Shown: positions 16,709 through 24,648, counted from the first letter of the stretch. The stretch is DNA of 64,000 bases from Anaerolineae bacterium (GCA_023382675.1 JAHDWN010000014.1:23451-87450); one strand, 5' to 3'. Numbers and translations are program-made. The notes: a model not told the origin generated them from the letters alone.

Positions 16709-16850
16709 CCGACCGTCGAACGGTCGGCCTGGCGAGGTTGGAAGCCATCTGGAAGATGGCTGTTTTGCGAAATTCGTATCCAGTGATGTGTAAGCGCAGC
16801 CCCATTCCATGGGGCTTACTCAAGAATCCAGCGCGAGGCTTCGAGCCTCG
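16709..16850. repeat. Cluster of four short perfect hairpins after ruvB
   Basis: Four stems in 142 bases: CCGACCG/CGGTCGG (16709-16727), AGCCATCT/AGATGGCT (16743-16761, followed by GTTTT), AGCCCCAT/ATGGGGCT (16798-16816) and CGAGGCT/AGCCTCG (16834-16850). Loops are 3-5 bases. The second could terminate ruvB transcription. Similar clusters are at 35675-35727 and 44971-45131. Confidence 0.8.
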
Positions 16851-16961
16851 TGCAGTGAGGGAATCACCTTTGAGGTTCAAATTGGGCGGCGGAATACCCC
16901 AACGAGCGTTACAATTGCCCGCTTATACTCCCACACTCCTGAATGTTAGGATCATCAAGAC

Positions 16962-18386
16962 ATGTCGTCGCCTGCGCCTGCCCGAACCCTCTCTGATAAT
17001 CTGCTGCTGGGCGCGACCCGGCTCGCCTCGCTGACCTGGCCGGCCGCTGGTCGCATCTTCCCGGAGCGCGCAGAATATGACGACAATCAATCGCTGTGGG
17101 TGAGCCAGACGGCGGACTACCGCCCCGGCGCGCCGCTGCGTGAGAATATCACTGCCGATCTGGCGATCATCGGCGGTGGCTTCGCCGGCGTCTCGACGGC
17201 CTACCACTTCAGCCGCCGCTATCCTGAGAAGCGCGTCGTGCTGCTGGAGGCGAAGTCGCTCGCCAACGGCGCGAGCGGGCGCAACGGCGGGCTGATGCTG
17301 AACTGGCTCGCCAGCATGCCCGATCACAGCCCGGAGATGACGCGCCGCGTCTACGACATGACCAGCGCGGGCATCCGCATGATCCAGGCGATCATCGAGC
17401 GGCACAATCTGCCTGTGAGCCATCGCAGCGACGGCACGCTGACGGTCTACACCGACGCGCGGCGCGCCGAAGCCGCCCACGCCGAGGCGGAATATCACCA
17501 GCAGCTTGGCATCCCATCGCAGTACCTCGATTCGGCGGCGCTCAAGCAGCATCTCGATCTCCAGGGCGTCAGCGGTGGGCTGCTCGACCCGGACACGGGG
17601 CAGATCAACGGCGCGCAGTTGGTGCGCAGCCTGCGACCGGTGCTGATCGAGCAGGGCGTCGCTATCTACGAGGGGACGCCGGTGCTGAGCATCCGCGAAG
17701 GCGCGACGATTACGCTGGCGACGCCGCACGGCGAAGTGCGGGCGCAAGCCATCGCCCTGGCGACCAACGGCTACACGATGAAGCTGGGCTATTTCCGCGA
17801 CGCCATCTTCCCGCTGCATTCACACATCTTCGCCACGACCGCGCTCACGCCGGAGCAGCAGGCGGCGCTCGGCTGGCGGCGCTATGCGGGCTACAGCGAC
17901 GATCTGGATCGCATCGCCTATTCGAGCCTGACCAACGAAGGCCACATCGTCTTCGGCGGCGGCAGCAACGCGGCCTACGATTACTGCTTCCGCAATCGCA
18001 CGGTCTTCCCCGGCGCGCCGGAGTCGACGGCGGGCATGATGCGCCAGATCAAAGACACGATGGCGGGCTATCTGCCGGGCAGCGAGGACATCTCGATTGC
18101 TTATCGCTGGACGGGGACGCTCGGCTTCACGCTCAATCGCAATCCGCTGATGGGCGTGCGCGGTGCGCATCAGAACGTCTACTATGCGATTGGCTTCTGT
18201 GGGCATGGCGTGACGCTGGCGAACGTCGCCGGGCAGGTGCTGACCGATCTCTATTCGCGTGACGATGCGCATTGGCGCGGCCTGCCGATCTACCAGACAG
18301 GTTACGTGCCGATCCCGCCGGAGCCGTTCCGCTGGATCGGCTACCAGATGTACACGCGCCTGACCGGGCGCTCGCCGAGGCTGTGA
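16962..18386 (+). CDS. FAD-dependent amine/amino-acid oxidoreductase (DAO family)
   Basis: 474 residues. A dinucleotide-binding motif IIGGGFAGVSTA at about residues 69-80 follows a 65-residue N-terminal extension. GASGRNGG is the second FAD-contact motif of the DAO family, and the C-terminal YAIGFCGHGVTLANVAGQ closes the FAD site. The arrangement is close to gamma-glutamylputrescine oxidase and similar glycine/D-amino-acid oxidases. By family it oxidises a C-N bond, releasing ammonia or an amine. The specific substrate is not readable. The TATACT at 16924-16929 could be its -10 box. Confidence 0.9.
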   Translation: MSSPAPARTLSDNLLLGATRLASLTWPAAGRIFPERAEYDDNQSLWVSQTADYRPGAPLRENITADLAIIGGGFAGVSTAYHFSRRYPEKRVVLLEAKSLANGASGRNGGLMLNWLASMPDHSPEMTRRVYDMTSAGIRMIQAIIERHNLPVSHRSDGTLTVYTDARRAEAAHAEAEYHQQLGIPSQYLDSAALKQHLDLQGVSGGLLDPDTGQINGAQLVRSLRPVLIEQGVAIYEGTPVLSIREGATITLATPHGEVRAQAIALATNGYTMKLGYFRDAIFPLHSHIFATTALTPEQQAALGWRRYAGYSDDLDRIAYSSLTNEGHIVFGGGSNAAYDYCFRNRTVFPGAPESTAGMMRQIKDTMAGYLPGSEDISIAYRWTGTLGFTLNRNPLMGVRGAHQNVYYAIGFCGHGVTLANVAGQVLTDLYSRDDAHWRGLPIYQTGYVPIPPEPFRWIGYQMYTRLTGRSPRL

Positions 18387-18392
18387 GAAGTG

Positions 18393-18438
18393 CATTGGCA
18401 AATTAGCATATTAGCACATTAGCCAAAAGCCAATCGCC
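18393..18438. repeat. Short GCTAAT/ATTAGC word tract
   Basis: ATTGGCAAATTAGCATATTAGC followed by ACATTAGCCAAAAGCCAATCGCC. The repeated word ATTAGC(A/C) is the reverse complement of the GCTAAT words at 49.87 and 61.57 kb. It lies directly after the stop codon of the FAD oxidoreductase. Confidence 0.75.
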
Positions 18439-18496
18439 CATCGATTTTCGATGAATTTCCTCAGCGCTCGTTATGTTTGTACGTCACGTAGAACGG

Positions 18497-18502
18497 TATA
18501 AT
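18497..18502 (+). promoter_or_regulatory. -10 box upstream of DUF433 gene
   Basis: Perfect TATAAT 21 bases before the ATG. The best upstream hexamer, TTGTAC at 18477-18482, is only 14 bases away, so the -35 assignment is uncertain. Confidence 0.5.
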
Positions 18503-18522
18503 CACGAGTGGAGGGTCCACAC

Positions 18523-18849
18523 ATGAACCCCATAATCATTCCGCTCAACTATATCGAGCGCAAACCGGAGTCCGATAAATACCGCATTGTCGGCAAAGGC
18601 GTAACGGTCGAATTCCTGGCGCAGTTCATCAACGACCCCGAATGGACGATGGAGCGTATCTGCGAGAATTACGGCCTGACGCCTGCCGAGGTACACAGCG
18701 CGTGGGCTTTCTACTACGATCATCGAAGTGAGATCGATGCACATATTGCCACAGCGAGTGCGCATGATGCGGCGAACGACGAGGAAAGTCTGCGCCAGCG
18801 CCAGGCGCTCGAGGCGCGCCGCGATGCTGGTATAGACGATAGCGGCTGA
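18523..18849 (+). CDS. DUF433-type small protein
   Basis: 108 residues. The middle (IVGKGVTVEFLAQFINDPEW, then TMERICENYGLTPAEVHSAW and YYDHRSEID) matches the DUF433 pattern, a helix-turn-helix domain usually found as the antitoxin-like partner of PIN-domain toxins. The tail is charged and helical. GGAGGG at 18510-18515 supports ATG 18523. No PIN toxin gene is next to it; the next gene 11 bases on encodes a membrane protein. It could be an orphan antitoxin or a stand-alone DNA-binding regulator. Confidence 0.75.
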   Translation: MNPIIIPLNYIERKPESDKYRIVGKGVTVEFLAQFINDPEWTMERICENYGLTPAEVHSAWAFYYDHRSEIDAHIATASAHDAANDEESLRQRQALEARRDAGIDDSG

Positions 18850-18860
18850 CGAGGTGAATC

Positions 18861-19394
18861 ATGTCACAATCTGCTCCATCACGTCCCGTGATGTTCACGC
18901 TACTCGGCTTGCCCTGGACACGCACGGCACAGACGATCCCCTTTGTCCTGACGCGGCTGGCGCTCGGCCTGATCGCGGCGTGGCTGCTGCTGCCGTTAGA
19001 GACGCCGGTCGTGCGCGTGATCTGGGGGCTGGTCTACGGCCTGCTGATCATCGGCGTGCAGGTCATCCACACGGTCGGGCACATCCTGAGCAGCAAGCGT
19101 GTTTCGCCGCCGATGCGCGAGGTGCGCTCGCTCATGATCGGCTTCGCGACACTCTATCCGCGCGAGGCTGCGCCCCTGCCGGGGAGTGTTCACCTGACGC
19201 GCTCGCTCGGCGGCCCGATCATCAATGTGCTGGTGGGCATCGCCGCGCTGATTCTGTCGGCGATCCTCGGCGGGCACGTGCTCGGCTTCTTCGGCGCGGC
19301 CAACATCCTGCTCGCGCTTGCGGCGCTGCTGCCGCTGCCGATGATCGACGGCGGCGTCATCTGGCGCGAGTTGGGCAACTACCTGGGGGATTAA
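18861..19394 (+). CDS. M50-like integral membrane protein lacking the catalytic Glu
   Basis: 177 residues with about four hydrophobic segments. The layout copies site-2 proteases: a first helix carrying H70-T-V-G-H74 where M50 peptidases have HExxH, a central GGPIINVLVG segment resembling the G-x-x-x-N/S-P loop, and a last helix with LLPLPMIDGG (Asp163), equivalent to the N-x-x-P-x-x-x-LDG third zinc ligand. The catalytic Glu is Thr71, so it probably binds metal or substrate without cutting, or is a diverged relative. GAGGTGA precedes the ATG. It follows the DUF433 gene by 11 bases. Confidence 0.6.
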   Translation: MSQSAPSRPVMFTLLGLPWTRTAQTIPFVLTRLALGLIAAWLLLPLETPVVRVIWGLVYGLLIIGVQVIHTVGHILSSKRVSPPMREVRSLMIGFATLYPREAAPLPGSVHLTRSLGGPIINVLVGIAALILSAILGGHVLGFFGAANILLALAALLPLPMIDGGVIWRELGNYLGD

Positions 19395-19427
19395 CGCGAC
19401 GACAAGATTTGCCTGGTCGGTCGCTCT

Positions 19428-19448
19428 GGGCAAGCCACCGGCTTGCCC
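19428..19448. repeat. GGGC...GCCC hairpin followed by CTACG
   Basis: GGGCAAGCC and GGCTTGCCC pair around ACC. It is followed by CCTACG, as is the palindrome at 22104-22123. It may also terminate transcription of the upstream gene. Confidence 0.6.
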
Positions 19449-19558
19449 CTACGTTCATTCTGGTGTACCTGGACCAAAGCCGACTACGAATTTTGCAACT
19501 CCTGCGCGCGGGCTGCGTATACATGCATGACTATGACAGGCACACAGGGGTGAATAAA

Positions 19559-19948
19559 ATGACTGTCAATACCATGAATGATCGCGCGGACTTTGGGGCG
19601 CGCTTTATCGCCATCGCCATCGACGGTTTCGTGCTTGGCTTGATCGCTGCGCTGCTCTTCGGCGCGGGGCGCGAGGCGGGTGGGATCGTCGGCTTTATTG
19701 TCGGGCTGGTCTACAACTGGTACTTCTGGACGCGCCAGGACGGCCAGACGCCGGGCAAGCGCATCATGAACTTGCGCGTCGTCAAGACGGATGGCTCGGC
19801 CATCAGCGACACCGACGCCATGGTGCGCTACATCGGCTACTACCTCAACACCGCGCTGCTGATGATCGGCTGGCTGTGGGCGCTGTTCGATGAGCGCGGC
19901 CAGGGCTTGCACGACAAGATCGCGAGCACGATGGTTGTGCGCGCGTAA
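19559..19948 (+). CDS. RDD family membrane protein
   Basis: 129 residues with three hydrophobic segments. The RDD domain is visible: RADFGARFIAIAIDGFVLG at the start (Arg-Ala-Asp variant of the Arg-Asp-Asp motif), WTRQDGQTPGKRIMNLRVV in the middle loop, and LFDERGQGLHDKIASTMVV at the end. Some RDD proteins act as cation or small-molecule antiporters, but most are uncharacterised. AGGGGTGA lies upstream of ATG 19559. It is followed by a good terminator. Confidence 0.9.
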   Translation: MTVNTMNDRADFGARFIAIAIDGFVLGLIAALLFGAGREAGGIVGFIVGLVYNWYFWTRQDGQTPGKRIMNLRVVKTDGSAISDTDAMVRYIGYYLNTALLMIGWLWALFDERGQGLHDKIASTMVVRA

Positions 19949-19974
19949 CCTACGCGCGGACGATGAGGCTGCGC

Positions 19975-20003
19975 AGAGCGCTCCGTAGGGGGCGCTCTTT
20001 TTG
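19975..20003 (+). terminator. Intrinsic terminator after RDD gene
   Basis: AGAGCGC and GCGCTCT form the stem with an 8-10 base loop, followed by TTTTTG. Confidence 0.85.
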
Positions 20004-20120
20004 ATTCCGGCGCGGATTGGTGAAAAATGCGAGCGCTGTCGGGTGAGGTTTAACACTGGTCGTGGAATGGACGGTCGATGACGATGTGCGGTAATGGCTC
20101 GGCAGCAGAAAGGCAGCACC

Positions 20121-20936
20121 ATGCCCGAATCAGGTGTCACTATCGAACCCCTTCCGTTGATGCGCCAACTCGAGACGGATATCGGTTGGCTCGCGAAAAT
20201 GACCGACCCGATCATCGGCTTGCTCGAAATCGACGTGACCGAGGCGCGCCGCCGCATTCAGGCGCAGGCGGAGACCACCGGCGAGCGCTTGTCGTTCACG
20301 GCTTACGTTGTCCACTGCGTCGCTCAGGCGGTTGATGCGCACAAGCAGGTTCACGCCATCCGCGATTGGCGGGGACGCTCGCACATTTTTGATGAAGTCG
20401 ATGTCATCACCATGGTCGAAATTGAGGCGGACGGCAAAAAGACGCCGGTTGGGCGCATTATTCGCGCGGCCAATCACAAAAGTCTGCGCCAGCTTCATGA
20501 TGAAATTCGCGGCGTTCAGAAGGTGCAAGCAGCGGGCGGCGAAGCGCAGTACGTGCGTGTCCTGGCGCGCATCCCACGGTTCATCCGCCGCCCAATCATG
20601 TATGTGCTGGTGAAGACGCCGCGCTGGGCGAAACGGGCGCGCGGCACGGTTGTCGTGACGGCAGTCGGCATGTTTGGCAAGGGCAGCGGGTGGGGCGTCG
20701 CGCTGCCCTCACATTCGCTGGTGGTGATGGTCGGCGGCATCGCTGAGAAGCCGTGGGTCGTCAACGGCGAGATCACGATTCGCGAAATCCTGAACTTGAC
20801 CCTGTCGTTCGATCACGCGGTCGTCGATGGCGCGCCCGCCGCGCGGTTCGCCGCCTTCGTCAGCGAGCTGATCGAGAGCGGCGTTGATCTGCCGGAAAGC
20901 GCGGACGAGCCGCTTGCCGTGCCTACGGGCGGTTGA
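20121..20936 (+). CDS. 2-oxoacid dehydrogenase E2-like acyltransferase without lipoyl domain
   Basis: 271 residues. This is only the catalytic (chloramphenicol-acetyltransferase-fold) domain: RLSFTAYVVHCVAQAVDAHK near the start, TVVVTAVGMFGKGSGWG in the middle, and the active-site motif SFDHAVVDGAPAARF at the end, corresponding to D-H-R-V-V-D-G of E2 enzymes. The N-terminal lipoyl and E1/E3-binding domains are absent, and no E1 or E3 genes are adjacent, so it is probably a free acyltransferase. ATG 20121 has AAAGG upstream; ATG 20094 would add nine residues and has no site. Confidence 0.88.
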   Translation: MPESGVTIEPLPLMRQLETDIGWLAKMTDPIIGLLEIDVTEARRRIQAQAETTGERLSFTAYVVHCVAQAVDAHKQVHAIRDWRGRSHIFDEVDVITMVEIEADGKKTPVGRIIRAANHKSLRQLHDEIRGVQKVQAAGGEAQYVRVLARIPRFIRRPIMYVLVKTPRWAKRARGTVVVTAVGMFGKGSGWGVALPSHSLVVMVGGIAEKPWVVNGEITIREILNLTLSFDHAVVDGAPAARFAAFVSELIESGVDLPESADEPLAVPTGG

Positions 20937-21077
20937 GCACGCAACTAACGAGCGCAGGACTGTCTGCATATCCCTCGGATAGTCTAAGCTTGAATGCGCG
21001 CTGCGCCACAAGGTTTCTCGACCCAACATCATCTTATAATCGAGTCATGGCAGCCGACTTCACAGAAATCGAGGCAC

Positions 21078-21749
21078 ATGAAAGCCGGAACACGTTCTAC
21101 ATCTGAAGGCCGCGGCCCGCGACTGCGATCTACGCTGCTGCTCGCCCCCGTACTTTCGCTTGGCGGTGGTTTGCTGCTCGGCCTGCGCAGGCTAATTGCC
21201 GCAGGCGATTCTGCGCAGGTCGGCCTGGACCTCGTCCTGGGTACGCTCCTGGTGCTGGTCCTGGTGCTGGTGGTTGGCGCTATCCACGTGTTCAAAGACT
21301 GGGACATCCACTGGCGCACCATTTTGGCGACGATGTATCTCACCTCGGCGCTCGGCATGCTGGTTTACGCGGTCATTGATGCAGATACACTGCGCTGGTT
21401 GGTGTCGGGCATCGGTGATGTCGCGTTGGCCGATACGCGGCGCCGGATCGTGATCGGCGGGCTGGATGGCTTTGTCTACGGCAGTGCGATTGGCCTGATC
21501 ATCACGCTCCTTGATCCACGGGCGACGCGCTTTACGAGCACAGGCATTCTCCGTTATATTGCCATCTACGCGCTCCACGCCGGCGGGATTGCCCTGATCA
21601 CCGCCATCGAGCTGTCAGGCAGCGTGCTCAGCCGCTTCACTGTCTTCATGTTCGCCGGTCTCATCTTGACGCTCAAGGCAGTCATTCATTGGTGGGATAA
21701 CCGCCACCCGGAACAGCAGCCGACCACGGATGAGAGAGCGATGGTCTGA
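21078..21749 (+). CDS. Multi-pass membrane protein of unknown function
   Basis: 223 residues with about six hydrophobic segments. It begins with a positively charged stretch (MKAGTRSTSEGRGPRLR), then alternates helices with short loops such as FKDWDIHWRTIL and LDPRATRFTSTG, and ends in a polar tail. GAGG precedes ATG 21078. TATAAT at 21035-21040 could be its -10 box. No domain is recognised; the even helix spacing argues for a small channel or transporter-like fold, but this is only a guess. Confidence 0.7.
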   Translation: MKAGTRSTSEGRGPRLRSTLLLAPVLSLGGGLLLGLRRLIAAGDSAQVGLDLVLGTLLVLVLVLVVGAIHVFKDWDIHWRTILATMYLTSALGMLVYAVIDADTLRWLVSGIGDVALADTRRRIVIGGLDGFVYGSAIGLIITLLDPRATRFTSTGILRYIAIYALHAGGIALITAIELSGSVLSRFTVFMFAGLILTLKAVIHWWDNRHPEQQPTTDERAMV

Positions 21750-21826
21750 CGAAACGCTCAATACGAACCGGCAAAACTCGCGCTAGAATGAAAATTGAGC
21801 TGCCAGTATAGGGCGAGGACACACGT

Positions 21827-22069
21827 ATGGATTTTCAGAATCTCGGTCGCATTCTGCTGCTGGTCGGCGGCGTGATCGTCGTCATCGGCGGCCTGTTCCT
21901 GCTGATCGGGCGCGTGCCTTTTCTCAACCGTCTGGGCAATCTGCCGGGCGACATCCGCATCGAGACCGGCAGCTTCACCTGCATGATGCCGATCGTGAGC
22001 ATGATCCTGATCAGCGTTGTGCTGACGATTGTCGTCAACATCATCCTGCGCATCATCAACCGGCCGTGA
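21827..22069 (+). CDS. DUF2905 family membrane protein
   Basis: 80 residues. Two hydrophobic helices flank the family signature LGNLPGDIRIETGSFTCMMP, in which PGDIRIE is the hallmark. The function is unknown. In many bacteria this gene sits between ruvB and queA; here it is 155 bases before queA while ruvB is 5 kb upstream, suggesting that the intervening genes were inserted into an older ruvB-DUF2905-queA block. TAGAAT at 21784-21789 may be a -10 box. Confidence 0.93.
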   Translation: MDFQNLGRILLLVGGVIVVIGGLFLLIGRVPFLNRLGNLPGDIRIETGSFTCMMPIVSMILISVVLTIVVNIILRIINRP

Positions 22070-22103
22070 TCTGCGCGCGGGCTTTTGTGCAAATGCGAGT
22101 GCC

Positions 22104-22123
22104 GGGCGCATCATGATGCGCCC
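22104..22123. repeat. Perfect 20-base palindrome before queA
   Basis: GGGCGCATCA and TGATGCGCCC with no spacer, followed by CCTACG. Related hairpins are at 19428-19448 and 32060-32079. Hairpins of this GGGC...GCCCCTACG type are, to my recollection, widespread dispersed repeats in several phyla. Confidence 0.7.
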
Positions 22124-22224
22124 CTACGCCTAATCTTGGATACGCTAGGCAGCTTGCGGCTGTTGGGCTGGGGCGCTCGGCTTTATACTGATGGCGACGT
22201 GAGACAAGCTGAGAACCCGACCTT

Positions 22225-23292
22225 ATGCACCTTTCCGATTTCGATTACGACCTGCCCGAACACTACATCGCCCAAACGCCGGTGGAGCCGCGCGATGCGT
22301 CGCGCCTGATGCTGCTCGACCGCGAGACGGGTGCGCTTGAACACCGGACATTCCACGACATCGCCGACCTGCTGACGCCCGACGATCTGCTCGTCTTCAA
22401 CGATACGCGCGTCATCCCGGCGCGGCTGCACGCCCACAAGGCGGAGACAGGTGGGGCGGTCGAAATCCTGTTGCTGCGCCAGATCAACGACACCGACTGG
22501 CAGGCGCTGGTCGGCGGGCGCAACGTCGTTCCAGGCGTAATGCTGGCTGTCGATGGCAGCGACATTCAGGCCGAGGTGATCGAGGTGCTGGACGAGTCAG
22601 AGCGGGTCGTGCGCTTCAGCCAGCCGATCAATGAGCATCTGGTCACGATCGGCGAGACGCCGCTGCCGCCCTACATTCACACCCATCTTGACGACCCGGA
22701 GCGCTACCAGACCGTCTATTCACGGGATGAGGGCAGCGCCGCCGCGCCAACCGCCGGGCTGCACTTCACGCCGGATCTCCTGATCCAACTGCGACGGCAG
22801 GGCGTCAAGTTCGCCTACTGCACGCTGCATATCGGGCTGGGGACGTTCAAGCCGGTCAACGTCGAACAGATCGCCGACTACCAGATTCACGCCGAGTATG
22901 CGGTGCTCAAGGCGGAAGATGCCAAGCTGATCAACGACACCAAGCTCGGCGGCGGGCGGGTGATTGCCGTGGGTACGACGGTAGCGCGCACGCTGGAGAC
23001 GGCGGCGGTGCTGAGCGCGGGCGGCGATCCGGCGCGGGCGATGGAACTCGGCGACCTGTGCCCGTGGCGGCCTGTGATCGCCTTCGAGGGCGATACACGG
23101 CTCTACATCTATCCCGGCTATCACTGGCGGGTGGTGGACGCGCTGATCACGAACTTCCACCTGCCCAAGTCGTCACTGCTGATGATGGTCAGCAGTTTTG
23201 CCGGGCGCGAGCACGTGCTGAATGCCTACGAGCTCGCCAGGCGCGAGGGCTACCGCTTCTTCTCGTTCGGCGATGCGATGTTCATCCGGTGA
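22225..23292 (+). CDS. queA: S-adenosylmethionine:tRNA ribosyltransferase-isomerase
   Basis: 355 residues, full length. Family markers: FDYDLPEHYIAQTPVEPRD at the start, LLVFNDTRVIPARL, the PPYI...ERYQTVYS segment followed by GSAAAPTAGLHFT, GLGTFKPV, and the C-terminal TNFHLPKSSLLMMVSSFAG. The enzyme adds the epoxycyclopentanediol moiety from SAM to preQ1-modified tRNA in queuosine synthesis. No tgt or other queuosine gene is in this window. The next genes are ribosomal and have their own promoter. Confidence 0.97.
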   Translation: MHLSDFDYDLPEHYIAQTPVEPRDASRLMLLDRETGALEHRTFHDIADLLTPDDLLVFNDTRVIPARLHAHKAETGGAVEILLLRQINDTDWQALVGGRNVVPGVMLAVDGSDIQAEVIEVLDESERVVRFSQPINEHLVTIGETPLPPYIHTHLDDPERYQTVYSRDEGSAAAPTAGLHFTPDLLIQLRRQGVKFAYCTLHIGLGTFKPVNVEQIADYQIHAEYAVLKAEDAKLINDTKLGGGRVIAVGTTVARTLETAAVLSAGGDPARAMELGDLCPWRPVIAFEGDTRLYIYPGYHWRVVDALITNFHLPKSSLLMMVSSFAGREHVLNAYELARREGYRFFSFGDAMFIR

Positions 23293-23319
23293 TCGTGCGA
23301 TCAGACGTATATTTCGCAA

Positions 23320-23349
23320 TTGACGCCTGACCGTCGCCTCGCCTATAAT
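23320..23349 (+). promoter_or_regulatory. Sigma-70-type promoter of rplU-rpmA
   Basis: TTGACG (23320-23325) and perfect TATAAT (23344-23349) are 18 bases apart. The leader to rplU is about 125 bases and contains a small stem TGCGG/CCGCA around CTCTTT, which might serve ribosomal-protein feedback, but I do not recognise a known leader family. Confidence 0.85.
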
Positions 23350-23482
23350 TCAACGGCTATTTATTGATACACATTGTGATGCAGTTTGACGCATCCAATC
23401 TCCCCGCCGTGCGGCTCTTTCCGCAGGATCTGTGATGTGCAGCGCGCCCGGCGGCGGTAAGTGAGTATTGGAGTTACCCCTC

Positions 23483-23794
23483 ATGTACGCAGTCGTCCGA
23501 ACGGGCAACAAGCAGTACCGTGTCGAAGAAGGCGCGGTGATTGACGTTGAGAAGCTCCCGCAAGCAGCCGGCGATCAGTTCGATTTGACCGACGTTCTCA
23601 TGGTCGGCGATGGCGATAAGACCGTTATCGGCCAGCCGACCGTCGATGGCGCGAAGGTCACGGTCACAGTGGTGGAGCAGTGGCGCAGCAAGCGCATCAT
23701 CGTCTTCCGTTATCGCCAGCGCACCAAGTACCGCAGCAAGCGCGGTCATCGCCAGCACTACACCCGTCTGCACGTCGATGCAATCAAGGCTTAG
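23483..23794 (+). CDS. rplU: 50S ribosomal protein L21
   Basis: 103 residues, normal length. MYAVVRTGNKQYRVEEGAVI at the start and the basic C-terminal half with FRYRQRTKYRSKRGHRQHYT are diagnostic. L21 binds 23S rRNA near L20. The start is ATG 23483 with GGAG upstream; an earlier in-frame codon has no support. It is followed 18 bases later by rpmA, the standard order. Confidence 0.97.
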   Translation: MYAVVRTGNKQYRVEEGAVIDVEKLPQAAGDQFDLTDVLMVGDGDKTVIGQPTVDGAKVTVTVVEQWRSKRIIVFRYRQRTKYRSKRGHRQHYTRLHVDAIKA

Positions 23795-23812
23795 TCGAGG
23801 AGAGCAACCGAG

Positions 23813-24607
23813 ATGGCACACAAAAAAGGCGGCGGCTCGAGCCGCAACGGTCGTGATAGCAACTCGCAGCGGTTGGGTGTCAAGCGCTATGGCGGGCAGT
23901 TTGTCATTCCCGGCAACATCATCATCCGCCAGCGGGGGACGAAGTTCCACCCCGGCGAAAACGTGATGATGGGCAAGGATCACACGATTTACGCGGTGGC
24001 CGAAGGCTACGTCGTCTTCGAACAGCCGCACCACGGCAAGCGTCACATCAGCGTCTATCCTGAGCTGACGACCGTGACCCCGGCAGCGCCCAAGGCTGCG
24101 CCGGTCGCGATTGCCGACGTGGTCAAAGCCAGGACGCCGAAGGCGAAACCGGCTGCCGAAGAGAAAGCGCCCAAGGCGGAAGCGCCTGTCGCTGAGAAAA
24201 AAGCAGCCAAGGTTGAAGCGGAAGCGCCCGTCGCTGAGAAGAAGGCAGCCAAGGGCAAGGCCGAAGTGCCTGTGATTGAGGAAAAGGCCGAGCCAGAAGA
24301 GAAACCCGCGCCCAAGCCGCGCGCCAAGAAGGCCAAGGCCGAGGGGCAGGACGATCTCAAGCGCATCGAGGGCATCGGGCCGAAGGTCGAGAAGACGCTG
24401 AATGCCGCCGGTATCACCACGTTTGCGCAGGTGGCTGAGATGAGCGCCGACGATCTGTATCGCATCGTCAAAGTCGAGGGCAAAGTCAACATCGTTGGCG
24501 ATGCGGCGACCTGGCCGAAGCAGGCGAAACTGCTGGCCGCGGGCGACGAAGACGGCTTGAAGGCCTACCAGGATCGCCTGGTGGGTGGCCGCGAGCCTTC
24601 TGAATAG
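23813..24607 (+). CDS. rpmA: 50S ribosomal protein L27 with C-terminal HhH extension
   Basis: 264 residues, three times the usual 85. Residues 1 to about 88 are ordinary L27 ([37 protein letters not shown]), with no Firmicutes-type cleaved leader. Residues about 90-178 are a Lys/Ala/Glu/Pro linker with near-repeats of the [11 protein letters not shown] unit. Residues about 180-264 form a helix-hairpin-helix domain ([28 protein letters not shown], then the [13 protein letters not shown] segment). That domain is known as a mobile C-terminal module on other proteins. L27 sits at the peptidyl-transferase centre; its C-terminus is on the surface, so the tail could reach out of the ribosome. Confidence 0.95.
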   Translation: MAHKKGGGSSRNGRDSNSQRLGVKRYGGQFVIPGNIIIRQRGTKFHPGENVMMGKDHTIYAVAEGYVVFEQPHHGKRHISVYPELTTVTPAAPKAAPVAIADVVKARTPKAKPAAEEKAPKAEAPVAEKKAAKVEAEAPVAEKKAAKGKAEVPVIEEKAEPEEKPAPKPRAKKAKAEGQDDLKRIEGIGPKVEKTLNAAGITTFAQVAEMSADDLYRIVKVEGKVNIVGDAATWPKQAKLLAAGDEDGLKAYQDRLVGGREPSE

Positions 24608-24618
24608 AACATGAGACT

Positions 24619-24648
24619 GCCGCGCTGGGCGAAGATGGGCAGCGCGGC
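24619..24648 (+). terminator. Hairpin after rpmA
   Basis: GCCGCGCTG and CAGCGCGGC pair around a 12-base loop, followed by ATTGTTAGT. It is the first of two hairpins between rpmA and rpmE. Confidence 0.6.

Noticed and set aside
16834..16850. TTCGA within a GC stem, first considered as a tRNA T-arm
   Set aside because: No acceptor, D or anticodon arms can be built around it; it is a simple hairpin in the cluster after ruvB.
18854..19558. A long upstream extension of the RDD protein
   Set aside because: It overlaps the M50-like gene in another frame and reads as Arg/Asp-rich nonsense. ATG 19559 has a ribosome site and a family-like start.
23350..23482. Possible ribosomal-protein leader or riboswitch before rplU
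   Set aside because: Only one small stem is visible, and it does not match any L21 or L20 leader that I can recall, so it is mentioned only with the promoter.
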